A DNA stretch of 64,000 nt from Bowmanella denitrificans (GCF_002887595.1 NZ_PEBU01000011.1:1-64000), one strand, 5' to 3'. Positions 47,867 to 57,186 are shown, counted from the stretch's first letter. A program made the numbers and translations. The notes: generated from the letters alone by a model not told the origin.

Positions 47867-50194
47867 GAGTTTGTTTGAGACAGAAGACGCCAGCATGACG
47901 CCCTGTTGTTCGTTTGACAGCTCTGGATTACTTAGCAGCTTGGTCAGCGTGGCAGCACATGGGGAATGCATCAGCAGTCCTACCCAGGCATTTCTGCTGC
48001 TGTGTTTGGCACTATATAAACACTTGTCTGCCAGCTCGATGGCCTGACTCCAGAGTTGTACATTCTGTGTTAGCAAATTGGTAAAGCCAATGGAACATGT
48101 GACCTTTAGTGGTTCAGCCTGACCAATATTGAAATTGAAGCTTGCCACCAAATTGCGCAGACGCTGGGCATAGTCTGCTGCACTGCTAAGTGATTGACTC
48201 TGCACCATGATAAGAAATTCTTCGCCACCCCAGCGAATCAGGTAGTCCGTTTTCCTGAACACCGTGCCCAGAAGTTCCGCCATTTGCACTAAGACTAAAT
48301 CACCTGCTGCATGGCCGAATGTGTCATTAATTTGTTTAAAATGATCAATGTCCATCAGGAAGAACAGCCAATGACCTGAAGCGGCCGAACTATTTTGCGG
48401 CAAATGTTTGAGCAGATAACGCCGGTTACGCAGGCCGGTTAACTCATCGGTCAGGCTTCTCTGCTCAACAATCTCATAGGCACTTTTCAATTCCAGGTTT
48501 TTACGTTTTAAATCCTCTGTACGCTTTGCCACTTCAGCTACCAGATGACGGGTCAGGCGCGTTTGGTTCCAACGTCGGTAAAGCATAAAGAACAACAAAA
48601 AAGCAGCCAGCATAGCAAGCATCATGACATTGCGCTGAGCCTGGCGACTTTGTAATTCAAGCTTGGCTTTTTCCAGTTCAACGGCTTGCAGCTTTTGCTG
48701 CTGGGTAAGCTTAGTAATTTCAAGGTCCTTTTGTGCGGCTTCAAAGCGACTTCGCATCGCGGCTAATTGCCGATTGTTCTGCTGCTCTGACAACCTTTGT
48801 TGTATGCTCATTTGTTCCTGTAGCGCAGTCAGGGCCAATTGAGGTTGCTGCATCGCAGTATAAGCCTGGGTGCGCATGGCCAGCGCATCGGCCTGATTTT
48901 CTTCATCGCTGTGTTGTATGGCCAGATGGTAGAGGCGATCCGCCATGGCCAGTGCTGCCTGATATGAGCGGGTTTGCATATGTACCCAAAACAGCTGATT
49001 TAACGGACCCGCTAAAGCGCTGGTATCACCGGTTTGTTCGGCGATTTCCAACGCCTCTTCGGCAAGTGCAGAAACTTGTCTGGGCTGGTTTTGTTGCCTG
49101 GCCACCTGCGCCAGATTATTGAGTGCCCTGGCAATAGTCACCCGGGCATTTAATTCTCTGGCCAATCTCAATCCTTGTGTTGAGTAGTCCTGGGCGATTT
49201 GCCATTGTTCTAGGCTCAGATGGCTGCTACCAAGGTTGACCAGAGCCAGGGCTTCGCTTTGTTTGTCACCCATTTTTTGGGCTAGTGCCAGTGCCTGCTG
49301 ATAGGTACGGATGGCACCCTGGCTGTCATCAAGCTTTTGCAAAGTGACTGCGATATTGTTCAGTAACGCCGTTTGCGTATTGCCGTCGCTGAGCTTTTGT
49401 GCAATGTCCAGTGCGCTAAGCATGGCCTGCAGTGATTCTTCATAACGCCCCTGGGTACCCAAAAGAATGCCGACAATATTTTCGGCTTTACCCTGCATTC
49501 GTAAGTTTTCAGCTTGCGTGAATGCCTGTCCGGCTTGTTGAACATGTTGCAAAGCGCGTTCTATATGCCCCTCAAAGAAATCCAGAATGGCATTCTCATA
49601 TAAGAGTTCTGCTTGCAGGCCAGTGTCAGGTTGCGCTGCTAACAGCTGTTTGGCTTCCAGCAAATATTGGCGTGCGCTTGCATATTCTGCCCGGCTTCGG
49701 GCTAACATAGATTTTAATTTCAGGGCGCTTGCCTGATAAGTAATCGAATGCGCACGCTGGGCCATCTCCCACAGATGCTGAACCATAACATTGGCCTGGT
49801 CCAGGTTGTCCAGCAGGTAGTGAATTTCAGCCAACTGGAGGGTCAGGGGCAATTGCAGCGGGTCATCATTGGTGAGTTGTTCAAGCCATTGTTGTGTTTG
49901 CAACAGAGCCTCAGATGGTTGGGAATGTTTGATGCGTTCCAAAGACGCCAAATCACGCACCATAGAGTCGTCATTGCTGTTGCTGTTGCTGTTGCTGGCT
50001 GCTGGATGTTCGGACAATGCCATGACATGGCATGCTAGTGTTATATAACATACCAAAATGAACGGCTTTAAAACCCGGGGGAAGTTAATTTGCTGGGACA
50101 ACGGCGTAACATCCAAAACCATGAGCCAAGATCTGAGCATAAGTATATCAGTAAAGCCCCCCGCTTTATCTGTTAAGCCGTCAGTGCCCGCCAT
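47855..50194 (-). CDS. TPR-containing diguanylate cyclase
   Basis: 779 residues (start 50194 has TAGGG nearby; internal ATGs at 50140 and 50122 are possible). A hydrophobic segment (ILVCYITLACHVMAL) near the N-terminus, a Ser-Asn repeat linker, about 400 residues of TPR repeats (for example TYQQALALAQKMGDKQSEALALVNLG), a coiled coil, a membrane helix (NVMMLAMLAAFLLFFMLY) and a C-terminal GGDEF domain with active-site GGEEF and LTGLRNRRY. It makes cyclic di-GMP in the cytoplasm in response to a periplasmic signal. The active motif is intact. Confidence 0.9.
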   Translation of the reverse strand: MAGTDGLTDKAGGFTDILMLRSWLMVLDVTPLSQQINFPRVLKPFILVCYITLACHVMALSEHPAASNSNSNSNDDSMVRDLASLERIKHSQPSEALLQTQQWLEQLTNDDPLQLPLTLQLAEIHYLLDNLDQANVMVQHLWEMAQRAHSITYQASALKLKSMLARSRAEYASARQYLLEAKQLLAAQPDTGLQAELLYENAILDFFEGHIERALQHVQQAGQAFTQAENLRMQGKAENIVGILLGTQGRYEESLQAMLSALDIAQKLSDGNTQTALLNNIAVTLQKLDDSQGAIRTYQQALALAQKMGDKQSEALALVNLGSSHLSLEQWQIAQDYSTQGLRLARELNARVTIARALNNLAQVARQQNQPRQVSALAEEALEIAEQTGDTSALAGPLNQLFWVHMQTRSYQAALAMADRLYHLAIQHSDEENQADALAMRTQAYTAMQQPQLALTALQEQMSIQQRLSEQQNNRQLAAMRSRFEAAQKDLEITKLTQQQKLQAVELEKAKLELQSRQAQRNVMMLAMLAAFLLFFMLYRRWNQTRLTRHLVAEVAKRTEDLKRKNLELKSAYEIVEQRSLTDELTGLRNRRYLLKHLPQNSSAASGHWLFFLMDIDHFKQINDTFGHAAGDLVLVQMAELLGTVFRKTDYLIRWGGEEFLIMVQSQSLSSAADYAQRLRNLVASFNFNIGQAEPLKVTCSIGFTNLLTQNVQLWSQAIELADKCLYSAKHSSRNAWVGLLMHSPCAATLTKLLSNPELSNEQQGVMLASSVSNKLLWH

Positions 50195-50315
50195 TTTGGC
50201 CCTATCATCAACAGTACAATTTCCAACACTTGGCTACACAACCTGACAGTTTTACTACGGATCTATATCGGTCCCGGCTCTATCATGCCACTAGTTTCAA
50301 TTCAGGAATCAGACA

Positions 50316-50564
50316 ATGGAAGTTCAACAAAGGTTGGCAGAGATACTAGGTGAAATATTGGCCAGACCCGCACAAGATTTTCAGGCCGACACCCTGTTGC
50401 TGGGGGCTATAGCAGAATTTGATTCGATGGCCTTGATGATGCTTATCACTGAGTTAGAGCTGCGATTTGATGTGGATTTGCAAGATGCAGATTTTGATGC
50501 TGAGACCTTCAGTGACATGGCAAATCTGAGCGAATTTATCCAAAAGAGTATTGAGTATGTCTAG
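50316..50564 (+). CDS. Acyl carrier protein
   Basis: 82 residues with the phosphopantetheine attachment Ser in AEFDSMALMML, the acidic four-helix composition of ACPs and a C-terminal helix IQKSIEYV. A ribosome site AGGA is eight bases upstream. Its stop lies inside the next gene, which encodes an acyltransferase, so the pair probably delivers an acyl chain from this dedicated ACP. Confidence 0.88.
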   Translation: MEVQQRLAEILGEILARPAQDFQADTLLLGAIAEFDSMALMMLITELELRFDVDLQDADFDAETFSDMANLSEFIQKSIEYV

Positions 50565-51399
50565 GCCGAGACATAAGCTTCGACATCGCCTGGCGCTTTG
50601 CTTGATGAAGTATCTGGCGCGTATTCCGGCTGCGCGCCGGCCTTTGCTGGCTGGCATGCTGGCCAGAATCATTCTGCGGCTGTCCAGCCGCACACGCAAA
50701 CGCGCGATAAATAATCTCGCTCTGGCTTTGCCTTTATTGTCTGATCAGCAGCGGCGGACTATGGTCCGGCAATCTTACACTGGCATTATTCAGGGCTTGC
50801 TGGATTGTTTAAACCTGGCAGAACTGGAGATGGATATACATTGTGACGAGCAGGCTGCCCAGTATCTTGCTTCAGGCAAGGGGCTTTGCGTAGTAACGCT
50901 GCATACCTGCTGTTACGAGTTGGTTCCGCTGGCATTGCAGCGACTCACTGGTCGTTCAACCACATTGTCGCATCTGCCCAAGTTTATCGACCCAAAGCAC
51001 AATCCCTATCAAAAAGCCGGGATTGGCTATGTGGAAAAAAAGCAGCCCGGGGCTTTTGTTAAGCTGTTAAATCAGGTTAAACAAGGCGCGGTCGTGACCT
51101 TACATGCCGACCTGTATGCGGAAGATATCAATGTACATTTTTTTGGCCGGGAAACCAGAGCGCCAGCTGGTGCGGCCATGCTAAGTGCTTTTGCTGGCAC
51201 GCCATTACTGCTGGCCTGGGGAGTGAAAACAAAAGAGGGCCGCTATCAGGTGTTTATTGAACCTTTTATGCATCAGCCCGTTGAGCGCAATAAAACGGCT
51301 TTTGAGTTGGTCACCCGTAAACTGTATGAACGCTTTGAACAAATTATTCTCAGCTACCCTGAACAGTGGTACTGGTCGTTTAATCGCTGGCGCACCTAG
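50557..51399 (+). CDS. LpxL-type lysophospholipid acyltransferase
   Basis: 280 residues from ATG 50557, overlapping the ACP gene by eight bases. LpxL/HtrB-family features: KRAINNLALALPLLSDQQR, the catalytic H-x4-E in TLHTCCYELVPL, HLPKFIDPKHNPY, and AGAAMLSAFAGTPLLLAWGVK. It transfers an acyl group to a glycolipid or lysophospholipid at the inner membrane. The operon with an ACP suggests an acyl-ACP donor. Smaller than typical LpxL, with no clear N-terminal membrane helix. Confidence 0.82.
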   Translation: MSRPRHKLRHRLALCLMKYLARIPAARRPLLAGMLARIILRLSSRTRKRAINNLALALPLLSDQQRRTMVRQSYTGIIQGLLDCLNLAELEMDIHCDEQAAQYLASGKGLCVVTLHTCCYELVPLALQRLTGRSTTLSHLPKFIDPKHNPYQKAGIGYVEKKQPGAFVKLLNQVKQGAVVTLHADLYAEDINVHFFGRETRAPAGAAMLSAFAGTPLLLAWGVKTKEGRYQVFIEPFMHQPVERNKTAFELVTRKLYERFEQIILSYPEQWYWSFNRWRT

Positions 51400-51413
51400 T
51401 CCAGCTCTGCAGG

Positions 51414-52100
51414 TCACCACTGCAACTGTTGGCGGCGACGAAACAAACCACCTGTGGGGCCATCATCCGGTAACTGAGCCAGCCATACCGGGGTATCTGC
51501 ACCTTGTTGGGCGGACAGCGGGGCATTGTCACCGCCCATATCGGTGCGTACCCAGCCCGGACAAGCGGCATTGACTTTAACTTTGTCGCCCAAGGCTCTG
51601 GCCATGCACACTGTCATGGCATTCAGGGCGGCCTTGCTGATGGAATAAGCTGCAGGACCATTGAGACCTTCATAGAAGGTGCCCCAGCCTGAGGTCAGAT
51701 TAACGATCCGCCCCCAGCCTCTTTGCTGCATACTCTTACCCAGTATCCGGGCTAGCAGGAAGGGTCCAATAGTGTTCACCTGCAGTGACATTTCCAATTC
51801 GTGCCGCTCGGTATTCAAGGCATCCTGATTAAATAAAATGCCAGCGTTATTAACCAATATATCTATGGGGCCTAATACCTGGGAAATGGCCTGGACACGC
51901 TGCTCCGGTTTGTTCAGCAGGTCCAGCTCTACGCCAACAGTCCCCTGACCAATGGTGCGCGCGGCTTTTTCTGCCGTGTCTTCTGTTCTTGCAGCAATCA
52001 AGACTTTGATATTGCCGGCATTTGCTAATGCTTTAGCTATTTCAAAACCTATGCCCCGATTGGCACCGGTCACAAGTGCGGTTCTGGTTGGCTGAGTCAT
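51414..52100 (-). CDS. Short-chain dehydrogenase/reductase
   Basis: 228 residues. TGANRGIG, NNAGI, catalytic Ser in NLTSGWG and YSISK, followed by PGWVRTDMGG as in carbonyl-reductase-like SDRs. NADP preference is suggested by the ARTEDT segment after beta-strand 2. The substrate is unknown. Convergent with the acyltransferase gene, 14 bases apart. No operon partner on its strand. Confidence 0.88.
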   Translation of the reverse strand: MTQPTRTALVTGANRGIGFEIAKALANAGNIKVLIAARTEDTAEKAARTIGQGTVGVELDLLNKPEQRVQAISQVLGPIDILVNNAGILFNQDALNTERHELEMSLQVNTIGPFLLARILGKSMQQRGWGRIVNLTSGWGTFYEGLNGPAAYSISKAALNAMTVCMARALGDKVKVNAACPGWVRTDMGGDNAPLSAQQGADTPVWLAQLPDDGPTGGLFRRRQQLQW

Positions 52101-52176
52101 AATTTGCAGAGATAGTGCGGTCTAGATCAGTTCGTTCTAGTTTAGCTGCTAGAAGGCAGTGAGGCTCAGTAATATA

Positions 52177-52204
52177 AAAGGCCCATCCGGACGAATGGGC
52201 CTTT
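52177..52204 (-). terminator. Terminator after the BON protein gene
   Basis: Ten-bp arms AAAGGCCCAT/ATGGGCCTTT around an eight-base loop. On the - strand a TTTTATATT run follows. Confidence 0.85.
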
Positions 52205-52217
52205 AAGCGTGGTGATG

Positions 52218-52760
52218 TTATGATTTTTCAACCACTTCCAGTTTATCCACCACCTTTGTGACATCGGAGGTGTTCTTGGCAATGGCGACGGCCAGGTCGC
52301 GTTCGGCATCGCTGGCCACTGTGCCTTCTAGCGTCACTACGCCTTGCTTGGCATCCACATTAATATCTGTACCTGTTACCTCGGATTCAATCAGTAGCCT
52401 GGTCTTCACCACTGCTACTACTTTGGAATCCGTCAGGGTTTGCGCCATTTCGCTGGGCTTGTCTTTGGACATCACTTCCAGTCTGTTATCGACTTTGTTC
52501 ACGCCGTCCAGACTTTCAATCAGCTCACTGGCCAGGGATTTATCTACCTCGCTGTCCACTTTACCTGTCAGGACAACCACACCATCTTTCACATCCGTAT
52601 TGATGTCGAAGGAATTCAGGTTGGTGTTGAGCAGTAAAGTGGTTTCAGCCTTACCGTCAATCCAGGCATCCTTGGCACCTTCTTCCCAGGTATTTTCGCC
52701 CGCTATGGCTACAGGGGCTGCAAGCATTGTCAGGGTCATCAGGGTTGTTGTGAGTTTCAT
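52218..52760 (-). CDS. Periplasmic BON-domain protein (OsmY-like)
   Basis: 180 residues from ATG 52760 (spacing to GGAG is better than for the ATG at 52763). Signal peptide 1-20 (LAAPVAIAG). Two BON domains: NSFDINTDVKDGVVVLTGKV and GTDINVDAKQGVVTLEGTV. BON proteins such as OsmY bind membranes or phospholipids and respond to envelope or osmotic stress. Monocistronic with its own terminator. Confidence 0.9.
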   Translation of the reverse strand: MKLTTTLMTLTMLAAPVAIAGENTWEEGAKDAWIDGKAETTLLLNTNLNSFDINTDVKDGVVVLTGKVDSEVDKSLASELIESLDGVNKVDNRLEVMSKDKPSEMAQTLTDSKVVAVVKTRLLIESEVTGTDINVDAKQGVVTLEGTVASDAERDLAVAIAKNTSDVTKVVDKLEVVEKS

Positions 52761-53064
52761 CATCGTCTCCTTTGACTTGGTCATTGAACTCATAATGACT
52801 GTAGCTAGAATGATGCCAACTTCTAACTTGTTGATATTTAATGGTTATTTTGTTTGCTCTAATGTGAGCTGTTGTCATAAGGTGACAGTTTTTGTAGCAG
52901 TATGAGGTTTGGCTGTGGAATCACTGACAGGTATACCGAGTAAAAGCGCTTCCTTTCGGGGACTTTGCGTGCGGGGCTATAGGCCTGTGACGCATATAGC
53001 CTGGTTGAGGGATAGCAAGGGATGTTTGTTCTGTCCCCATATCCCGACAGTTTTTCTTTGGGGG

Positions 53065-54678
53065 TTAGTTTTGCGGGGCTAACACTCGTAGCGAGCCAGG
53101 TTGAATGCGAATATCCAGCGGCAGATCGTCAAACACTTCACCATCTATGACGTAGCTGTCTAACTGAGGCGAGTTGATGCGCACCCTGGTGGCCTGCTGG
53201 TGGCGGATGTTCTCACTTGGGGGCGCTAATCCGGCCACGGCCAGTTCAGTCAGACTTAATAAATGGCGCGACGAGGTATCACTCGGTGTTAGCCAGGTAA
53301 CATCCAACATGCCATCAGCCAAATCCGGCTCACCATTACCTTGTGCCAATAGGGTTGTCAAAGGCGCCGCGTTAGCCACTACCATGCTGTGGGTGTGGAT
53401 AATACAAGGGGGGTCTTCGTCGAATTGCACCTCTAATTCCAGTTGTTGGTTATTCTCTATCGCACGCCACAAGCCAAGCAGGTAGGCCATCTGTCCAAGC
53501 TGGTTTTTTTCTTCACGACTGGCCGCTTCAATCATTTGTTGCTCAAAACCTACCGCGCTGAGTAGCAGCATCAACTTGTTATTACACCAGGCCGTGTCAA
53601 TTTGCCTGGTTTCCCCGGCTAATATCACCTCACAGGCTGTGTCGATGGGAAGTAATTTACTGCGCATACCGCATAAGGCTTGCGCCAGTGCATTGGCGGT
53701 ACCAAGGGGAATAATGCCCAACTGCACAGGTTTATTGAGCAAGGCTGAGGCCACTTCGGTGATGGTGCCATCGCCGCCGCAGGCGATAATGATGTCTGCG
53801 CCTTGCTCAATGGCCTGTCCTGCCAGTTGTTGTCCATCTTCATCCAAACTGGTAAGGGCAATTTTTATGTCCAGTCGCTGGCCCAGAATGTGTTTTATTT
53901 GTTCCTGGCACTCCTGCCATTTTCCCCCTCCAGCTACCGGATTGGCGATAATCCAGGTTTGCATGTTGAGTCTCAGCTTGCCTTCACGATGCAGGAACTC
54001 AAGCTGTTTAAACTGCCATCGGTTTAAACGGGCGGTCTGGCGTATGGCGCGAATATTTTCAAGTACGTCTTGTGCACTGCTGTGAGGTTTTTGGGCTAGC
54101 AAATAAGCTGCTACAACCAGCACCGACCTGCCCCGACCCAGGGCGCAATGTACTAATACTTTACGGCCTTGTTTATGCTGATGTTGCAGCCAGTGTAATG
54201 CGTGATTTAACTGCGCCACATTAGGTGAACTGTGATCCAGCACCGGAATATTCAGATAGGCGATATTCTCTCCTTGCAGCGACCAATCAAGCGCATCGAA
54301 CTCCGCCGTCACGTCCAGCACTGCGGCAATGTTTTCGTTCTTAATGGTTTCAACATCCGCAGTAAATAAGCGACAGCCCAGATAAAGATTGTCTGTAATT
54401 TTTTGAATGGCCGGGACTTTGTCGTGCTTTCTCGCCCAACTGTTATACAGGGTGACGCCTACCAGAAAGGGAATAAACAGCCAACGGATCACGAGGGGGA
54501 TGCGGCCATCTTCGCGTTTTCGGAACAGCTCGGCGAAATTAAATAAGTAGGCCAGACTGACTGCCAGCAGAGACAGGCACAGCCATGCAAGCAGCAAGGT
54601 AACTACGAGATGCGGGCTAAACAGCAGGGCAATAAAACTGGCTAAACCACCAGCCAGATAATAAAAGGCAACAGGCAT
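53065..54678 (-). CDS. Dual-specificity phosphatase fused to a diacylglycerol kinase-like lipid kinase
   Basis: 537 residues from ATG 54678, which follows GGGAG; an earlier in-frame ATG at 54702 is less likely. N-terminal membrane helices (FIALLFSPHLVVTLLLAWL), a DSP domain with active site HCALGRGRS and WSLQGENIAYLN, then a DAGK/YegS-type catalytic domain (WIIANPVAGGGKW, ACGGDGTITEVASALL, LGIIPLGTANALAQAL) and its beta-domain to the C-terminus. Such fusions may couple dephosphorylation and phosphorylation of membrane lipids. The substrate is unknown. Confidence 0.9.
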   Translation of the reverse strand: MPVAFYYLAGGLASFIALLFSPHLVVTLLLAWLCLSLLAVSLAYLFNFAELFRKREDGRIPLVIRWLFIPFLVGVTLYNSWARKHDKVPAIQKITDNLYLGCRLFTADVETIKNENIAAVLDVTAEFDALDWSLQGENIAYLNIPVLDHSSPNVAQLNHALHWLQHQHKQGRKVLVHCALGRGRSVLVVAAYLLAQKPHSSAQDVLENIRAIRQTARLNRWQFKQLEFLHREGKLRLNMQTWIIANPVAGGGKWQECQEQIKHILGQRLDIKIALTSLDEDGQQLAGQAIEQGADIIIACGGDGTITEVASALLNKPVQLGIIPLGTANALAQALCGMRSKLLPIDTACEVILAGETRQIDTAWCNNKLMLLLSAVGFEQQMIEAASREEKNQLGQMAYLLGLWRAIENNQQLELEVQFDEDPPCIIHTHSMVVANAAPLTTLLAQGNGEPDLADGMLDVTWLTPSDTSSRHLLSLTELAVAGLAPPSENIRHQQATRVRINSPQLDSYVIDGEVFDDLPLDIRIQPGSLRVLAPQN

Positions 54679-54801
54679 AGGTTCTCCCTGAACGTTCACC
54701 AATGGTTTTTGCTAGTCCAGTTTATCACTTAAAAGAATAGATTCTATGCCGATCCAGTCTCTGCTACGCAAGGATTGCCCAGCACAAAAAAAGGGGCGTT
54801 A

Positions 54802-55065
54802 GGGGCTGTTTATCTTTCAAGTATGGATTTTGTTCAAATCCAGCCCCTTCTGGTCACGACGCCGGTCTGCAGGCCTAGCGGGCCTAAGTCAAAGCCCGGC
54901 AACACAGAGCAGGAGGGGCTGGGTTGAACCCTTCGGGCAGCGCTTGTGGGCCCTTTCTACGGCGTTATCCTTCACTCATGTAGAATAACTACACCACGTT
55001 CACTCTGCCTTGTATAAAGGGCCCACAAACTGCTGCAAAATCATACTCGAAAGATAAACAGCCCC
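54802..55065. mobile_element. 264-bp MITE-like structured element with 24-bp terminal inverted repeats
   Basis: The ends (54802-54825 and 55042-55065) are inverted repeats with one mismatch in 24, and the match extends outward by a TA on each side. Inside are nested complements: CAGCCCCTTCTG (54841) with CAGGAGGGGCTG (54910), and TTGTGGGCCCTTT (54944) with AAAGGGCCCACAA (55016). No coding capacity is seen. The TA at both edges is compatible with TA target duplication of the IS630/mariner type, but palindrome extension could explain it equally. It could alternatively be a structured RNA. Confidence 0.7.
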
Positions 55066-55083
55066 TAGGCCCCCGGATAGGAA

Positions 55084-55395
55084 TTAGCAGTCCTTGTCTT
55101 TAAACTCTGCTTTTTCCTTGGCTTTTTCACAGAGCTCTTTCATTTTATCGCTGGCGGTATCCGCCGCATCTTCAAGTTTATCGCCGGTTTTTTCCGCGGC
55201 ATCCTCCAGTTTGTCGCCTGCGTCACGCATCGCACCCTTGGTTTTGTCCATGGCATCTTCTAACTTGTCGCCAGCCTGCTCCATGGTTTCGTCCACTTTT
55301 TCACCAGCTTGTTCTGCTTTGCCACCGTTGTCGCAGGCGGTCAGACCCAAGGTCGCCACGAATAAAGCAATGGCCAGGGTTTTGTTGTTTGTCAT
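55084..55395 (-). CDS. Small lipoprotein with LEA-like helical repeats
   Basis: 103 residues. Lipobox LGLTAC (Cys about 21). The mature part is a highly charged, periodic helix built from repeats of the type AGDKLEDA / TGDKLEDAADTA, about 11 residues each, like LEA or apolipoprotein repeats. Ends in CEKAKEK and a final Cys. The sequence favours an extended amphipathic helix at the membrane. Function unknown, possibly stress protection. Confidence 0.75.
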   Translation of the reverse strand: MTNNKTLAIALFVATLGLTACDNGGKAEQAGEKVDETMEQAGDKLEDAMDKTKGAMRDAGDKLEDAAEKTGDKLEDAADTASDKMKELCEKAKEKAEFKDKDC

Positions 55396-55421
55396 AATCT
55401 ACTCCTTTTGTGAAACCGAAA

Positions 55422-55598
55422 TTAAAGTTTAGGGCGTTTGCCTCTTAGTGCACCTGCCACCAGGGAAATCAGCAGCAGCACCACAAAGATAAAAAAGATA
55501 ACCTTCGCGATCCCGGCGGCTGCGCCGGCTATACCACCGAAGCCAAGTAATGCAGCAACAATGGCGATAATAAAAAAAGTCAGTGCCCAGCCTAACAT
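55422..55598 (-). CDS. DUF1328 family small membrane protein (YtjA-like)
   Basis: 58 residues from ATG 55598, preceded by AGGAGG; longer upstream starts are less likely. Two hydrophobic segments ([19 protein letters not shown] and [17 protein letters not shown]) with [11 protein letters not shown] between, the DUF1328 pattern. Inner-membrane protein of unknown function, often stress-associated. Confidence 0.88.
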   Translation of the reverse strand: MLGWALTFFIIAIVAALLGFGGIAGAAAGIAKVIFFIFVVLLLISLVAGALRGKRPKL

Positions 55599-55776
55599 TG
55601 GTCCTCCTGTTGTGACGGCTGGCGTTGCTTTGTGCATACCAGCCAATGAATCGCAAACTCAACTAAGCCAAAAGCATGCCAAGCTGATTTATTTAGTCCA
55701 TTTAGCCTGACTCAACAGCCAGGAAATATAGCAATGAAGTGGCGCAGACCTTGGCTGGGAAAACCCGGTCTGAGAC

Positions 55777-56253
55777 TCAGTCAGGATCGATCAACCTTGC
55801 CCCGGAGCCTTGTTCTGACAGGCTGTCACCTGGATTTCTGAGGCGACAGTTCTGCAGCGATAAGCAACCGCAACCAATGCAACTACTGAGGTTGTCGCGT
55901 AACTTGGTCAGTGTCTCAATTCGGTGATTCAGATCCTGTAGCCAGGCCTGAGACATTTTGGCCCAGTCTCCTGAATTGGGTGCTCGACTGTCGGGTAAAG
56001 ACGACAGGGCATCGGCTATTTCAGACAACGGCACCCCGACCTGTTGGGCGGATTTGATCACTGCGATACGACGCAGCACATCCCTGTGGTATCGGCGCTG
56101 ATTACCCTGATTGCGCCAGCTTTTAATCAACCCTTTTTGTTCGTAAAAGTGCAGCGCCGACACCGCCACCCCACTGCGTTTGGCCACCTGGCCGACTGTC
56201 AGAGGCTGCGTCACATCCTTACAGCCTTTGCCACCTTGCCGATTTTTTTTCAT
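55777..56253 (-). CDS. soxR: Redox-sensitive transcriptional activator SoxR
   Basis: 158 residues from ATG 56253. MerR-type winged HTH ([26 protein letters not shown]), a coiled-coil dimerization helix and the [2Fe-2S] cysteine cluster [12 protein letters not shown] (Cys-x2-Cys-x-Cys-x5-Cys) typical of SoxR. It senses superoxide or redox-cycling compounds. It is divergent from an NADPH-dependent FMN reductase gene, and a SoxR box lies in the intergenic region. Confidence 0.93.
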   Translation of the reverse strand: MKKNRQGGKGCKDVTQPLTVGQVAKRSGVAVSALHFYEQKGLIKSWRNQGNQRRYHRDVLRRIAVIKSAQQVGVPLSEIADALSSLPDSRAPNSGDWAKMSQAWLQDLNHRIETLTKLRDNLSSCIGCGCLSLQNCRLRNPGDSLSEQGSGARLIDPD

Positions 56254-56265
56254 TTTGGCTATTGA

Positions 56266-56283
56266 CCTTAACTTTACTTGAGG
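56266..56283 (+). promoter_or_regulatory. SoxR box between soxR and FMN reductase
   Basis: CCTTAACTTTACTTGAGG matches the SoxR consensus CCTCAAGTTAACTTGAGG at 15 of 18 positions. It is framed by a possible -35 TTGACC (56262-56267) and -10 TAGCCT (56287-56292) with 19-bp spacing, as in MerR-type promoters. It should drive the FMN reductase gene. Confidence 0.82.
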
Positions 56284-56345
56284 TTTTAGCCTATGCCACA
56301 AGCACTGATAAGTAAACAACCCACTTTTGATTAATGGAGAGCACC

Positions 56346-56954
56346 ATGGCGGAAAAATTGAGTATTGCGGTAATTATGGGGAGTACCCGTGAGGGACGTT
56401 TGTGTGAAGCGGTTACCAATTGGGTGACCACTGAACTGGCCAAGCTGGATGAGTTGAATCTGACTGTAATCGACCCATTGGACCTAACTAGTACGGCACC
56501 TCTGGATAATCTGGTGCTGGATGGCATTCGCGCTGAGCTGGGTGCGGCGGATGCCTTTATTGTTGTGACGCCGGAGTACAACCATAGTTTTCCTGCCCCC
56601 TTAAAGGCGTTAATCGATGCGGTGAATAACGAATGGCACACCAAACCGGTGGGCTTTGTCAGTTATGGCGGGGTCTCGGGAGGACTCAGGGCAGTAGAGC
56701 AGTTACGCCAGGTGTTTGTTGAACTGCAAAGCGCCAGCGTACGTGACTCGGTCAGCTTTATTAATGCCTGGGAACAGTTTGATGACAACGGCAGCTTAAA
56801 AGATCAGGACAGACCCAGACGCACCTTAATGCGTATGCTGGAACAACTTAATTGGTGGGGCAGGGCACTTAAACAGGCCAGGCTGGAAGATGTGCGGAAA
56901 CGCCAGTTATCGCACAGAGGGGCTGCGCTGCGGCTGGCTTGTCAGACTGGCTAG
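56346..56954 (+). CDS. NADPH-dependent FMN reductase
   Basis: 202 residues from ATG 56346, behind GGAGAG; the ATG 12 bases earlier is poorer. Flavodoxin-like fold with [14 protein letters not shown] (FMN phosphate loop), [19 protein letters not shown] and [16 protein letters not shown], the ArsH/SsuE/YieF-like family pattern. It uses NADPH to reduce FMN or quinones. Placement opposite soxR with a SoxR box points to redox-stress induction, as expected for a quinone or flavin reductase. Confidence 0.9.
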   Translation: MAEKLSIAVIMGSTREGRLCEAVTNWVTTELAKLDELNLTVIDPLDLTSTAPLDNLVLDGIRAELGAADAFIVVTPEYNHSFPAPLKALIDAVNNEWHTKPVGFVSYGGVSGGLRAVEQLRQVFVELQSASVRDSVSFINAWEQFDDNGSLKDQDRPRRTLMRMLEQLNWWGRALKQARLEDVRKRQLSHRGAALRLACQTG

Positions 56955-57153
56955 TCTGAAGGCATCGCTGGCTATTGTGGCTCCCCACTTGTTGTAGTGG
57001 AAAGGGATATTTTATCCTTCAGGCCCGCCTGACAAGGGCAGCAAGCCACATTGTATTGCCATTATCGGCTCTCGCTGTGCTTGGCTGGTTGGTCTATCTA
57101 TTTGAAAAACAAAAATAAAGTTCTCTAGCCATAAAATTCAAAATTTCCATGAA

Positions 57154-57186
57154 ACTTTTGTTACAGCCATTGGCTGTAACAAAAGT
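57154..57186. promoter_or_regulatory. 33-bp perfect palindrome and Pho-box-like repeat upstream of the lipoprotein
   Basis: ACTTTTGTTACAGCCA (57154-57169) is mirrored exactly by TGGCTGTAACAAAAGT (57171-57186) around one base. Its right side continues into CTGTAAC-AAAA-GTGTCAC (57174-57191), a 7-4-7 pattern like a Pho box. PhoB control of the lipoprotein/TBDR genes is inferred. The palindrome could also be a hairpin or another operator. Confidence 0.6.
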
